Assembly (NCBI GenBank): GCA_023362775.1
Contig: JALMGJ010000003.1
Span: forward strand, 76,121,355 to 76,185,354
Origin: Charina bottae
Taxonomy: Eukaryota > Chordata > Lepidosauria > Squamata > Charinaidae
DNA length: 64,000 nt
Direction: 5' to 3'
Shown here: one piece after another, positions 12,381-22,702 of the stretch
Layout: each line of letters opens with the position of its first letter
Numbering within the stretch: position 1 is the first letter of the stretch
Notes under the pieces: model-generated
Databases searched by the model: none
What the model was told of the DNA's origin: nothing
Seen by the model: only the letters and a program-made list of their open reading frames with translations
Program-made: the position numbers and the translations under genes

Positions 12381-12625
12381 AGCCCAGACCACACATTTCC
12401 CAGCCAGTCAAATCAAACAAATTCGCTGGTCACATACACCTAGACAGCTTTGATGAGGAAAAAAAATCAAAACATGGGAACCATGTTCAGCTACCTGTTC
12501 TGGGAAAAAACAATATATTCAGACCACCCACTTCCTAGCGAGCCAAATGAAGCAAATTCACCAGTCACACGTGACTATAGAGGGCCCTTGATGCAATAAG
12601 ATCAACAACATGGGAGCTATTGTTT
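12381..12625. repeat. Diverged tandem duplication, about 136-bp period
   Basis: cagaccacacatttcccagc (near 12385) recurs as cagaccacccacttcctagc (near 12520). Both are followed by related agtcaaatcaaacaaattc- and agccaaatgaagcaaattc-like sequence and a short caaaacatggga/caacaacatggga block. Two diverged units of one unnamed repeat. Confidence 0.6.
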
Positions 12626-13090
12626 AGTCCTGCAAGGCTGCCAAGTTTAGTTGCTTCAGTTGGGTAAGAAGTAGGTATTCTACTTTGTTCAGGCAGTTTT
12701 GGAGTAATAACACTTCAATGAAAAAATAGTACTGAAAACACGACAATCTTAAATATTGTTACCATGTAAGTCTAGCATAGCTCACTATTTATGGCTTTTA
12801 TACTGTCCCCCTTCCATCTCTTTAGAAGGGAAGATAGATTCTGCAACATTAATTATATGTATTTTCTCAAAACTGACAATTACAAAAGTTGTAGAAAGGC
12901 TCAGAAGTTGCAGAAAGGCTTAGTACCAGGTTCATACAACATACAACATACTTAATCTAATTACCAATTTCATCTATTTTCTGGGTTTGTAGAAAACCAT
13001 AAACTAACCATATGGGCTGGATTCGCACTGAGCTATAAAAAACTTAAGTGAGGTTATGCTAACCAGTGAGGTTAAGTGAGGTTATGCTAA
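12626..13090. other. Intergenic, local duplication only
   Basis: No gene. A near-perfect direct repeat of taagtgaggttatgctaac occurs at about 13045-13063 and 13073-13091, abutting the L2 fragment. Confidence 0.45.
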
Positions 13091-13866
13091 CGTAGCTGGC
13101 GTACAACTTCGAGTTGTACGCCAGCTACGCCCTTTCCTGGTCCGAGATGCCCTCCGTACAGTCACTCATGCCCTGGTCATCTCTCACATAGACTATTGCA
13201 ATGCGCTCTACATGGGGCTACCCTTGAAGAGTATCCGGAAGCTTCAGCTGGTCCAGAATGCAGCTGCGCGTGCAGTTATGGGTGCCTCAAGATCGGCACA
13301 TGTGACACCTCTGCTGCGTGAGCTGCACTGGTTACCAGTTTGCTTCCGGGTGCAATTCAAGGTGTTGGTTGTTACCTTTAAAGCCCTACATGGCATGGGA
13401 CCAGGTTACCTAAGGAACCGCCTCATCCCCAGAACGTCGACCCGCCCCACCCGGTCATTCAGAGAGGGCTTGCTACGGATCCCGTCTATAAAAGAATTCC
13501 ATCTGGCGGGGTCCAGGAGGCGGGCCTTCTCGGCAGTGGCACCTGCCCTTTGGAACATTCTTCCCCTGGAGGTGAGGCAGGCCCCCACACTCCAAGCAAT
13601 TGAAGACCTGGCTCTGCCACCTCGCCTGGGATGGGGGGGGGGTAATAGCTCCTCTTGGAGGTGGTTGGCACCATAGAGTTCCTTAAACAATAACATAACC
13701 TCTTGGATTTTATATATTTATATCTAATTAAATTGGAATAATGTATTGTATTTTATATGTTTTTAATTAATCAATTTTGTTGTAAACCGCCCAGAGTCCC
13801 CTTGTGGGGGGAGATGGGCGGTGATATAAATTAAATAATAAAATAAATAAATAAATAAATAAATAA
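13091..13866 (+). mobile_element. L2-type LINE 3' fragment with 5' snap-back
   Basis: The frame from 13212 encodes the C-terminal end of an L2-clade ORF2 (RKLQLVQNAAARAVMG, ELHWLPVCFRVQFKVLV, FKALHGMGPGYL). It is followed by the 3' UTR block aaccgcccagagtcccc and an (ATAA)n tail at 13836-13866. The 5' end is truncated and begins with an 18-bp inverted repeat (13091-13108 and 13112-13129). It is 5' truncated and non-autonomous. Confidence 0.85.
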
Positions 13867-14685
13867 CATGTTGCTATGTCTTTGCCTGACCCGATTTAGC
13901 GTGTTATGACAACACAGCCAAAAAGTAACTTGTTTTAAGATTCTTTGGGGCCTGGATCAGTGGTTATACAACCAAGACAAGATTCATGATTTTGAACTGT
14001 TTTTCATTCCAGATTTCATATTTCTTTAGTAATTGTTAACTGCAATTAAGATAAAGACGTATTTTAGAAGTTCTACTTGTAAGAAGTAAAGAGATTTACA
14101 CTTTTGCCACCTGTACGCCAAGAACCTGCAACAGCAAATACCATAAAAACATGGTGATACCAGATATGTAGTGAGCATGATCTGAAAGTTGTGATTATGT
14201 TTGAATCCTTGATATATATCCATTATAGATTGCAATCTTATATTTTCAGTTCTTACTGTAGAGTTTACTTCTTCAAACAACCACTGTGTGAGCTTGTTAT
14301 TTGCTATGACATTTGCATCCTACTCTTCTCTCAAAGAATTCCCAACATGATAACAAATATTGATTTGCCTATTTATTTTCTTTTCACAATAGTCTATACT
14401 GAAAGATTGATTCAAGACCATGGTCATTCAGTGATATTTATTGCAAAGCAAATTGTTCTTCCAAGCTATCTCCCCATTCCACATTCACTAATCAGCCATG
14501 CCTATCCTGCATAACTGCCAAGCATGTTTTTAAAAATAGTCCGTTTTTATACCCACAAAATTAGTTACACAACATTGGATGCCCAGTAAAGGGTTTGTAT
14601 CCTATAGAATAAGATCTGGCTATCTCCATCTGATGATTCCCAGTAAGGATGAAACTACAGTAGTCTTTATTGCCTCCTGGTGGTC
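13867..14685. other. Intergenic, old repeat remnant only
   Basis: Mostly unrecognised. The last ~100 bp (ctccatctgatgattcccagtaag... near 14620) resembles 17165-17250, so both belong to an older dispersed repeat into which the 2.1-kb L1-type element later inserted. Confidence 0.4.
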
Positions 14686-15044
14686 AGTATAACTGAAAAC
14701 ATGGCTTCCAGTGGGAACATAGCGGTCTGAACAGCTGTGCTCGCAGTCTCCGCGAGCAGAACTGACAACGCAGCAATTTTCTGGGCTCAGGCAGGTTTTT
14801 CCTGAAGCCTAGGAGCGTTTTTCCGGAGAAAGGAAACACTCGGAATCATCCCATCTGTCCTCGGGAAGGCTGCTTGCAGCCAGAAAATCGTGAACAGCAT
14901 TCGCGATCGACTGGTAAGAGCAGCCGGGAGGCTGGAGCGTCATTTCCAAGCCGCACTGTAGCCTTAAAGGGACATTAAGACCAGCCACCCCATTTCTAAA
15001 TCACCCAATTTATTTTTCTTTTAAGTATGTGTACCATAAGAGAG

Positions 15045-15489
15045 TCTGTAGCTTGAATCATGTCAACTGGATTTCTATTTTCTCAGTGGAAACGTTTCGC
15101 TCCTTATCCAAGGAGCTTCTTCAGTCTGAGCAAAGTTGGTAAGGGAATCCTAAATATGTTTCTAGGTAGCTGTGTGACCTTACACCTGGGGCTAGGTCAT
15201 GGTTATATTGAGATGTTATTAAATTAAATTAAATGGTTAAATCAAATGGTTATATTGAGATGTTATTAAAAAAAAATAACATCTCAATATAACCATGACC
15301 TAGCCCCAGGTGTAAGGTCACACAGCTACCTAGAAACATATTTAGGATTCCCTTACCAACTTTGCTCAGACTGAAGCAGTTCCTTGGATAAGGAGCGAAA
15401 CGTTTCCACTGAGAAAATAGAAATCCAGTTGACATGATTCAAGCTACAGACAATTCCACCTGGATGACTGAGAACCTTCATAGACATAT
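15045..15489. mobile_element. Penelope-like palindromic insertion with hammerhead-like motif
   Basis: Two long inverted arms (about 15045-15210 and 15280-15448) flank a short AT-rich centre and are followed by a tail ending catagacatat. A 13-bp target duplication taccataagagag lies at 15032-15044 and 15490-15502. On the minus strand 15089-15124 reads CTGAAGA, a 7-bp stem (GCTCCTT/AAGGAGC), then GAAACG, close to a hammerhead core. The plus-strand arm (15371-15402) has lost it. Penelope assignment rests on the hammerhead-like motif, inverted arms and medium-length duplication. Confidence 0.6.
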
Positions 15490-15927
15490 TACCATAAGAG
15501 AGGTTTTCTACAGCAAGAAGAAACACGTTCTCTTGGTGCTTGTTATTTTTGTGATTAATTTCTTTTTAAAAATTCTTTTTAAGTTTCGGATTTTGCTTTC
15601 CATCCAAATATTAAGGAAGGTTGAGAGTACGTAATTGTCTGTTATTATTTTTGTACTAAATTTGAAGATTTTAGCATTTTCCTACACATTGAATCTGCTG
15701 TTTTGAACTTTTAGCTTTCTGTTGCTACTTTCCCTAGGGAACTGCCTATTAACACACTTTAACTTGTGTAAACACATTTCGGAATTTTTCTATTATCTCC
15801 CACTTTCACTGGTTAAGTACCTAGGGGGCACCATAATTTACTGTGTGAGACATGGAGAATTTTAATCAGACTCTCGGATTTTCATCAAGACCTTAAACAA
15901 ATTCTTTTTTATTCCTGTCAAGTTTTT

Positions 15928-16104
15928 ATGCAAGGCATTCAGGACATTGTGGAAAACATGAGGTCTAAAATGTGTCATCTGGTTGGGGATGTTGTGGAAG
16001 AAACTGAAGAGCTTAACGACGACAGAAATGTTTCTTCTAATAGCGAGATCGGGGCTTCTGTTGAAATGCTAGATGAAGATTGGATAATCGAGTTGAAGAA
16101 ATGA
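15928..16104 (+). pseudogene. Broken small ORF of the L1-type element, copy A
   Basis: Reads MQGIQDIVENMRSKMCHLVG and continues colinear with the intact frame of copy B (43934-44218) until TGA at 16102-16104, after DEDWIIELKK. Shared protein-level similarity suggests the family once encoded this polypeptide. I do not recognise a domain. Confidence 0.5.
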
Positions 16105-16883
16105 AAGGGACAGATCAACTTGCAAGTTATAAGTGATAATGATTTTCTGATGGAATGTTATGGACAAGGGGTTATTATGTATGGGAGGCTTTCTGTTGAG
16201 AATTCGGGAGTTTTTAAGGGGGGCAGTTGGGCTGTTTGATTTTTTATGAAAAAAGCTGTGTGTGTATTGTGGGGATATGTAAATGCTCTGGTTTATTTTG
16301 AAGTGGGGTAAGGGTTTAAGAATATTTATTTGGATTGCTTCTAGGGCTTGTTTGACTTCATATATCTTTGATGATTTGGATTAAGATTATTATAATTATA
16401 ATGGCAGACAATTTATATGCTTTTTAGTTTGATTTTTATTATGTAGATAGATATGTATAGAATAGTAGTAGGAAGGAAAGAATTAAATAAATGTTATCTG
16501 GGGGGAAGTTGATTAGGAGGTATGTGTATATATTGTGTGTGTGTGTGTGTGTGTATATATTCTTTGAATATAAGGGGATGGAGCAACTGTATTTAGTGAT
16601 TTTTATAATGTGCCAATGGAATGATTTATAGAAATAATGAGATTTTGGTTTAATATAGAGTAAGGGATTGATTATGGAAAATGTGTTGTATATTCTTTCT
16701 GGTAAAAGTCGGAAATCTTCTTGTAATTGTAAAAAAAATTGTTTCTCTTGTGTTTTCACACTTTTTTAGTTTTCTTTTTTTTTGTAGTTTTTTCTAGTTT
16801 GTAGTTTTTATCTTTGTCTTAAATCTAATAAAATTGTCTTAAATCTAATAAAATTCTTATTAAAAAAAGTATACCTGAAAACA

Positions 16884-17640
16884 CCACATAGGATATACAT
16901 TGTGTAAAAATAGAGAAATCCTCCACCAACACCCTGGGGGAGGGTGAAAGTCATGTAAAAACCTTGTACACAACTATTTCTCTCTCACACTCTGAGCGTT
17001 TGAGGGGAAATGGACTGTATATACCATTCTGATCGATCATATATATTCTGTCCGACAGCAGCACTGAGTGTTGGGACCTGGATAGCTCCTAAAGTTAATG
17101 CACTGTATTTAGTCATCTGTAGGGCAATGGTCAATAAATTCAGTTCTTGGTAGAGGATTTGAACCCCACAGAATAACATCCAGCTATGTACATCCAATGA
17201 TTCCCAATAAGGATCATGTACCATCTCATACTGCCTCATGGTGGTAAACATAACTCTTTACAAAACGTATTCTCTTGGCAGCCCTATTGTGCAAAAAAAA
17301 CAACCCTATAAAACATGTAACCAGAAATTACACATATCACCACAACTGGAGAATATATATGAGTCTATGTTGGGACTTGCCTTTGACTTGTAACAGCATT
17401 AGTGGCATAATCCAGTTTGTGGCAGTCTTGCCCCATGACAGGTTGTCACACCCCAATGCCACCCAATATATAGAGTCATAGGAGTAACATTTTTAAAGAT
17501 TGGTAGAGGTTATGGGAAAAATTTAGATCTCTGATTCCAAATAACTCCCAAAGGCAAAATGATTCAGTAATACATAATCCATGTGTTTATATGTGTGGAT
17601 AGATGGTGTAGTTACATATGTAAGAATATGCCACTGCTAT
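16884..17640. other. Intergenic, old repeat remnant only
   Basis: Includes the older dispersed repeat related to 14600-14700 (about 17150-17255). No gene recognised. Confidence 0.4.
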
Positions 17641-17758
17641 ATAATGGCCAATTAAATATATTATATTTATATATTATATATTATATAATAATATATTATA
17701 TAATATTATATTATATAATTATATAATATTATATAATATATTATAAATATATTATATA
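17641..17758. repeat. AT-rich palindromic tract at the Bov-B 5' junction
   Basis: Nearly pure A/T sequence of alternating tatata/aatatt units with strong self-complementarity. It separates two occurrences of ccaattaaat (near 17647 and 17763), the second being the start of the recognisable Bov-B body. Confidence 0.7.
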
Positions 17759-19590
17759 TATGCCCAATTAAATGCAAAATTCCAGAGGTTAGCCAGAAGA
17801 GATAAGGAATTATTTTTAAACAAGCAATGTGCGGAAGTGGAAGAAGACAATAGAATAGGAAGGACAAGAGACCTCTTCCAGAAAATTAGATACATCGGAG
17901 GTAAATTCCAGGCAAAAATGGGTATGATCAAAAACAAAGATGGTAAGGACCTAACAGAAGCAGAAGAGATCAAGAAAAGGTGGCAAGAATATACGGAAGA
18001 TCTGTATAGGAAGGATAATAATATTGGAGATAGGTTTGACGGTGTGGTCAGTGAGTTAGAGCCAGACATCCTGAAGAGTGAGGTTGAATGGGCCTTAAGA
18101 AGCATTGCTAATAACAAGGCAGCAGGAGACGACGGTATCCCAGCTGAACGGTTTAAAATCTTGCAAGATGATGCTGTCAAGGTGATGCATGCCATATGCC
18201 AGCAAATTTGGAAAACATAAGAATGGCCATCAGATTGGAAAAAATCAACTTATATCCCCATACCAAAAAAGAGAAACACTAAAGAATGTTCAAACTATCG
18301 AACAGTGGCACTTATTTCACATGCCAGTAAGGTAATGCTCAAGATCTTGCAAGGTAGACTCCAGCAATTCATGGAGCGAGAATTGCCAGATGTACAAGCT
18401 GGATTTAGAAAAGGCAGAGGAACTAGAGACCAAATTGCCAATATCCGCTAGATAATGGAGAAAGCCAGGGAGTTTCAGAGAAACATCTATTTTTGTTTTA
18501 TTGACTATTTTAAAGCCTTTGACTGTGTGGATCATAACAAATTGTGGCAAGTTCTTGGTGGTATGGGGATACCAAGTCATCTTGTCTGCCTCCTGAGGAA
18601 TCTGTATAACGACCAAGTAGCAAGAGTAAGAACAGAGCACGGAACAACGGACTGGTTTAAGATTGGGAAAGGAGTACGGCAGGGTTGTATACTCTCACCC
18701 TACCTATTCAACCTGTACGCAGAACACATAATGCGACGTGCTGGGCTTGAGGAATCCAAGGCTGGAGTTAAAATCGCTGGAAGAAACATTAACAATCTTA
18801 GATATGCAGATGATACCACTTTGATGGCTGAAAGCGAGGAGGAGCTGAGGAGCCTTATGACGAAGGTGAAATAAGAAAGTGCAAAAGCTGGGTTGCAGTT
18901 AAACCTCAAAAAAACCAAGATTATGGCAACCAGCTTGATTGATAACTGGCAAATAGAGGGAGAAAACATGGAGCCAGTGACAGACTTTGTATTTCTAGGC
19001 GCAAAGATTACTGCAGATGCTGACTGCAGCCAGGAAATCAGAAGAAGTCTACTTCTTGGGAGGAGAGCAATGGCAAATCTTGATAAAATAGTTAAGAGCA
19101 GAGACATCACACTGACAACAAAGGTCCGCATAGTTAAAGCAATGGTATTCCCTGTAGTAACCTATGGCTGCGAGAGCTGGACCATAAGGAAGGCTGAGTG
19201 AAGGAAGATAGATGCTTTTGAACTGTGGTGTTGGAGGAAAATTCTGAGAGTGCCTTGGACTGCAAGAAGATCAAACCAGTCCATACTCCAGGAAATAAAG
19301 CCAGACTGCTCACTTGAGGGAATGATATTAAAGGCAAAACTGAAGTACTTTGGCCACGTAATGAGAAGACAGGATACCCTGGAGAAGAAGCTGATGCTAG
19401 GGAAAGTGGAAGGCAAAAGGAAGAGGGGCCGACCAAGGGCAAGATGGATGGATGATATTCTGGAGGTGACAGACTCAACCATGGGGGAGCTGGGGATGGT
19501 GACGTCCGACAGGAAGCTCTAGCGTGGGCTGGTCCATAAAGTCACGAAGAGTCGGAAGCGACTGAACGAATAAACCACAACAACAACATA
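17759..19590 (+). mobile_element. Bov-B (RTE) LINE, 5'-truncated copy 1
   Basis: Encodes the reverse-transcriptase half of Bov-B in broken frames: GKFQAKMGMIKNKDGKDLTE, FIDYFKAFDCVDHNKLW, GKGVRQGCILSPYLFNLY, the catalytic RYADDTTLMAE, and the C-terminal MVFPVVTYGCESWTIRKAE. It ends with gaagcgactgaacgaataaa and a CAA-rich tail. Nonsense codons at 18218-18220, 18449-18451 and 18872-18874 are also present in copy 2; others, such as TGA near 19199, are private. It is an RTE-clade element that copies by target-primed reverse transcription; this copy is dead. Confidence 0.95.
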
Positions 19591-19607
19591 TAATGGTGGT
19601 ATTAATA

Positions 19608-19875
19608 CAAATCTCACAGAATCAAAGAGCTGAAAGGGGCCATTGGGCCAACTCCCTGCTCAGGACAGGAATCCAAATTAAAGCATCCCTAGAAGATGGC
19701 TCTTCAGCTCTCCAGCCTTCTCCTGAACACCTCCCATGATGGGAATCTTACTCTTTGGACAATTAGTTCCACTGTTGAACACTTATCTCTGTTAATTTTA
19801 TTCTGTTATTTTCAGCTCAATATCTCCAACCTATTATAATAGTTTTCACCTTTATTGTTCTTCTAGAATACATGA
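19608..19875 (-). mobile_element. CR1-like LINE 3' fragment
   Basis: Antisense CR1 signature: cacagaatcaaagagctgaa, gggccaactccctgctcagg, then ttagttccactgttgaacac. The element is on the minus strand and 5' truncated. Confidence 0.65.
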
Positions 19876-20185
19876 TTGCTACATCAACAGATCCTTAGAG
19901 ATCAGCTCACCAATCATTTCTCCTATTCACGAAATAATGGGAGAGAGATCATTTGGATTGCCAAAAGACAAGTTAGGAAGGATTCTGATTCAGGTTTTGT
20001 CTCCTACTACAACATATGCAAAGGTAAATATTTTTATGGTTATTGTTTTGCAGTTCTCTCTTACTGTTATTTGTATGATGTTTGGATTTTAACATTGTAC
20101 CGTGGTTGTTTTAAATGTTATTATTTATTCTATGTAAGCTGCTGAGAGTGTTTCAATTGCAACAGCATAGAAATAGAAAACTAAA
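19876..20185. other. Short intergenic stretch with an L2-like tail remnant
   Basis: Sequence between the CR1 fragment and Bov-B copy 2. ttatgtaagctgctgagagt-like sequence near 20125-20150 resembles a LINE 3' tail. Otherwise unrecognised. Confidence 0.35.
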
Positions 20186-22560
20186 TTGGATCAGTACAAC
20201 CAGAGATATGTCGGTATACCATCGGAAGATGGGACTCCCAGGTCGGAAGATGGTCAAAATGCTACTGGGGAGGAACAGAGGATAAGTTCAACTAGCCCCA
20301 GATGTGATGACGCAGCTAGCTCAAAGCCGAAAGGACGGCTAGCGGCCGACGGTGCTGGTGGTGAACGACGAATCCGATGTTCTAAAGATCAACACACCAT
20401 AGGAACCTGGAATGTAAGATCTATGAGCCAGGACAAATTGGATGTGGTTATTGGTGAGATGTCAAGATTAAATATAGACATTTTGGGTGTCAGTGAACTG
20501 AAATGGACTGGAATGGGCCACTTCACATCAGATGACCACCAGATCTACTACTATGGACAAGAGGACCACAGAAGAAATGGAGTAGCCTTCATAATTAATA
20601 ATAAAGTGGCTAAAGCAGTGCTTGGATACAATCCAAAAAATGATAGAATGATCTCAATTTGAATTCAGAGTAAGCCATTTAACATCACAGTGATCCAAAT
20701 ATATGCCCCAACCACAGATGCTGAAGAAGCAGGAGTAGATCAGTTCTATGAGGATCTGCAGCACCTACTGGATAATACGCCAAAAAGAGATGTTATTTTC
20801 ATTACAGGAGACTGGAATGCTAAGGTGGGTAGTCAGACGACACCTGGAATTACAGGCAAGCATGGTCTCGGAGAACAAAATGAAGTGGGACACAGGCTGA
20901 TAGAATTTTGCCAAGACAATTCACCGTACATAACAAACACTCTCTTCCAGCAACCTAAAAGACGACTTTATACATGGACTTCACCAGATGGTCGACACCG
21001 AAATCAGATTGACTACATCTTTTGTAGCCAAAGGTGGCAGACATCTATACAGTCGGTAAAAACAAGACCTGGAGCTGTCTGTAGTTCAGATCACGAACTT
21101 CTTATTGCACAATTTAGAATAAGACTAAAGAGAATAGGGAAGACCCACAGATCAGTTAGATATGAGCTCACTAATATTCCTAATGAATATGCAGTGGAGG
21201 TAAAGAATAGATTTAAGGGACTAGATTTAGTAGATAGGGTCCCGGAAGAACTATGGACAGAAGTTCGCAACATTGTTCAGGAGGAGGCAACAAAAAACAT
21301 CCCAAAGAAAAAGAAAACCAAGAAGGCAAGATGGCTGTCTTCTGAGACACTGGAAGTAGCCCAAGAAAGAAGGAAAGCAAAAGGCAACAGTGATAGGGGG
21401 AGATATGCCCAATTAAATGCAAAATTCCGGAGGTTAGCCAGAAGAGATAAGGAATTATTTTTAAACAAGCAATGTGCGGAACTGGAAGAAGATAATAGAA
21501 TAGAAAGGACAAGAGACCTCTTCCAGAAAATTAGCAACATCAGAGGTAAATTCCAGGCAAAAATGGGTGTGATCAAAAACAAAGATGGCAAGGACCTAAC
21601 AGAAGCAGAAGAGATCAAGAAAAGGTGGCAAGAATATACGGAAGATCTGTATAGGAAGGATAATAATATCGGGGATAGATTTGGCGGTGTGGTCAGTAAG
21701 TTAGAGCCAGACATCCTGAAGAGTGAGATTGAATGGGCCTTAAGAAGCATTGCTAATAACAAGGCAGCAGGAGACAACGGTATCCCAGCTGAACTGTTTA
21801 AAATCTTGCAAGGTGATGCTGTCAAGGTGATGCATGCCATATGCCAGCAAATTTGGAAAACATAAGAATGGCCATCAGATTGGAAAAAATCAACTTATAT
21901 CCCCATACCAAAAAAGAGAAACACTAAAGAATGTTCAAACTATCGAACAGTGGCACTTATTTCACATGCCAGTAAGGTAATGCTCAAGATCTTGCACGGT
22001 AGACTCCAGAAATTCATGGAGTGAGAATTGCCAGATGTACAAGCTGGGTTTAGAAAAGGCAGAGGAACTAGAGACTAAATTGCCAATATCCGCTAGATAA
22101 TGGAGAAAGCCAGGGAGTTTCAGAAAAACATCTATTTCTGTTTTATTGACTATTCTAAAGCCTTTGACTGTGTGGATCATAACAAATTGTGGCAAGTGCT
22201 TGGTGGTATGGGGATACCAAGTCATCTTGTCTGCCTCCTGAGGAATCTGTATAACGACCAAGTAGCAAGAGTAAGAACAGACCACGGAACAACAGACTGG
22301 TTTAAGATTGGGAAAGGAGTACGGCAGGGTTGTATACTCTCACCCTACCTATTCAACCTGTATGCAGAACACATAATGCGACATGCTGGGCTTGATGAAT
22401 CCAAGGCTGGAGTTAAAATCGCTGGAAGAAACATTAACAATCTCAGATATACAGATGATACCACTTTGATGGCTGAAAGCGAGGAGGAGCTGAGGAGCCT
22501 TATGACGAAGGTGAAATAAGAAAGTGCAAAAGCTGGGTTGCAGTTAAACCTCAAAAAAAC

Positions 22561-22702
22561 CCAAGATTATGGCAACCAGCTTGATTGATAACTGGCAAAT
22601 AGAGGGAGAAAAGGTGGAGGCAGTGACAGACTTTGTATTACTAGGCGCAAAGATTACTGCAGATGCTGACTGCAGCCAGGAAATCAGAAGATGTCTACTT
22701 CT
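22561..22702 (+). repeat. 142-bp target duplication, left copy
   Basis: Bov-B sequence from ccaagattat to gtctacttct, repeated at 24840-24981 with only two mismatches. Both copies share variants (aaaggtggaggcag, agatgtctac) that differ from Bov-B copy 1, so they arose from this same element when the L1 inserted. Confidence 0.85.

Larger units (their letters stand above)
14702..16867 (+). mobile_element. 2.1-kb L1-type non-autonomous element, copy A
   Basis: Bounded by a 16-bp target duplication (14686-14701 and 16868-16883, one mismatch) and ending in an A-rich tail, so mobilised by L1-like target-primed reverse transcription. It is colinear with 42759-44861. It has a GC-rich 5' leader (gaacagctgtgctcg), an internal conserved frame and an aatctaataaaattctt 3' end. 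Copy A's frame is broken (in-frame TGA at 16102-16104). A Penelope-like hairpin is inserted at 15045-15489. Confidence 0.8.

Noticed and set aside
17752..19482. Minus-strand open frames across Bov-B (also 21213-22554 and 24608-25526)
   Set aside because: Antisense shadows of the Bov-B reverse transcriptase and of the L1 ORF1 fragment.
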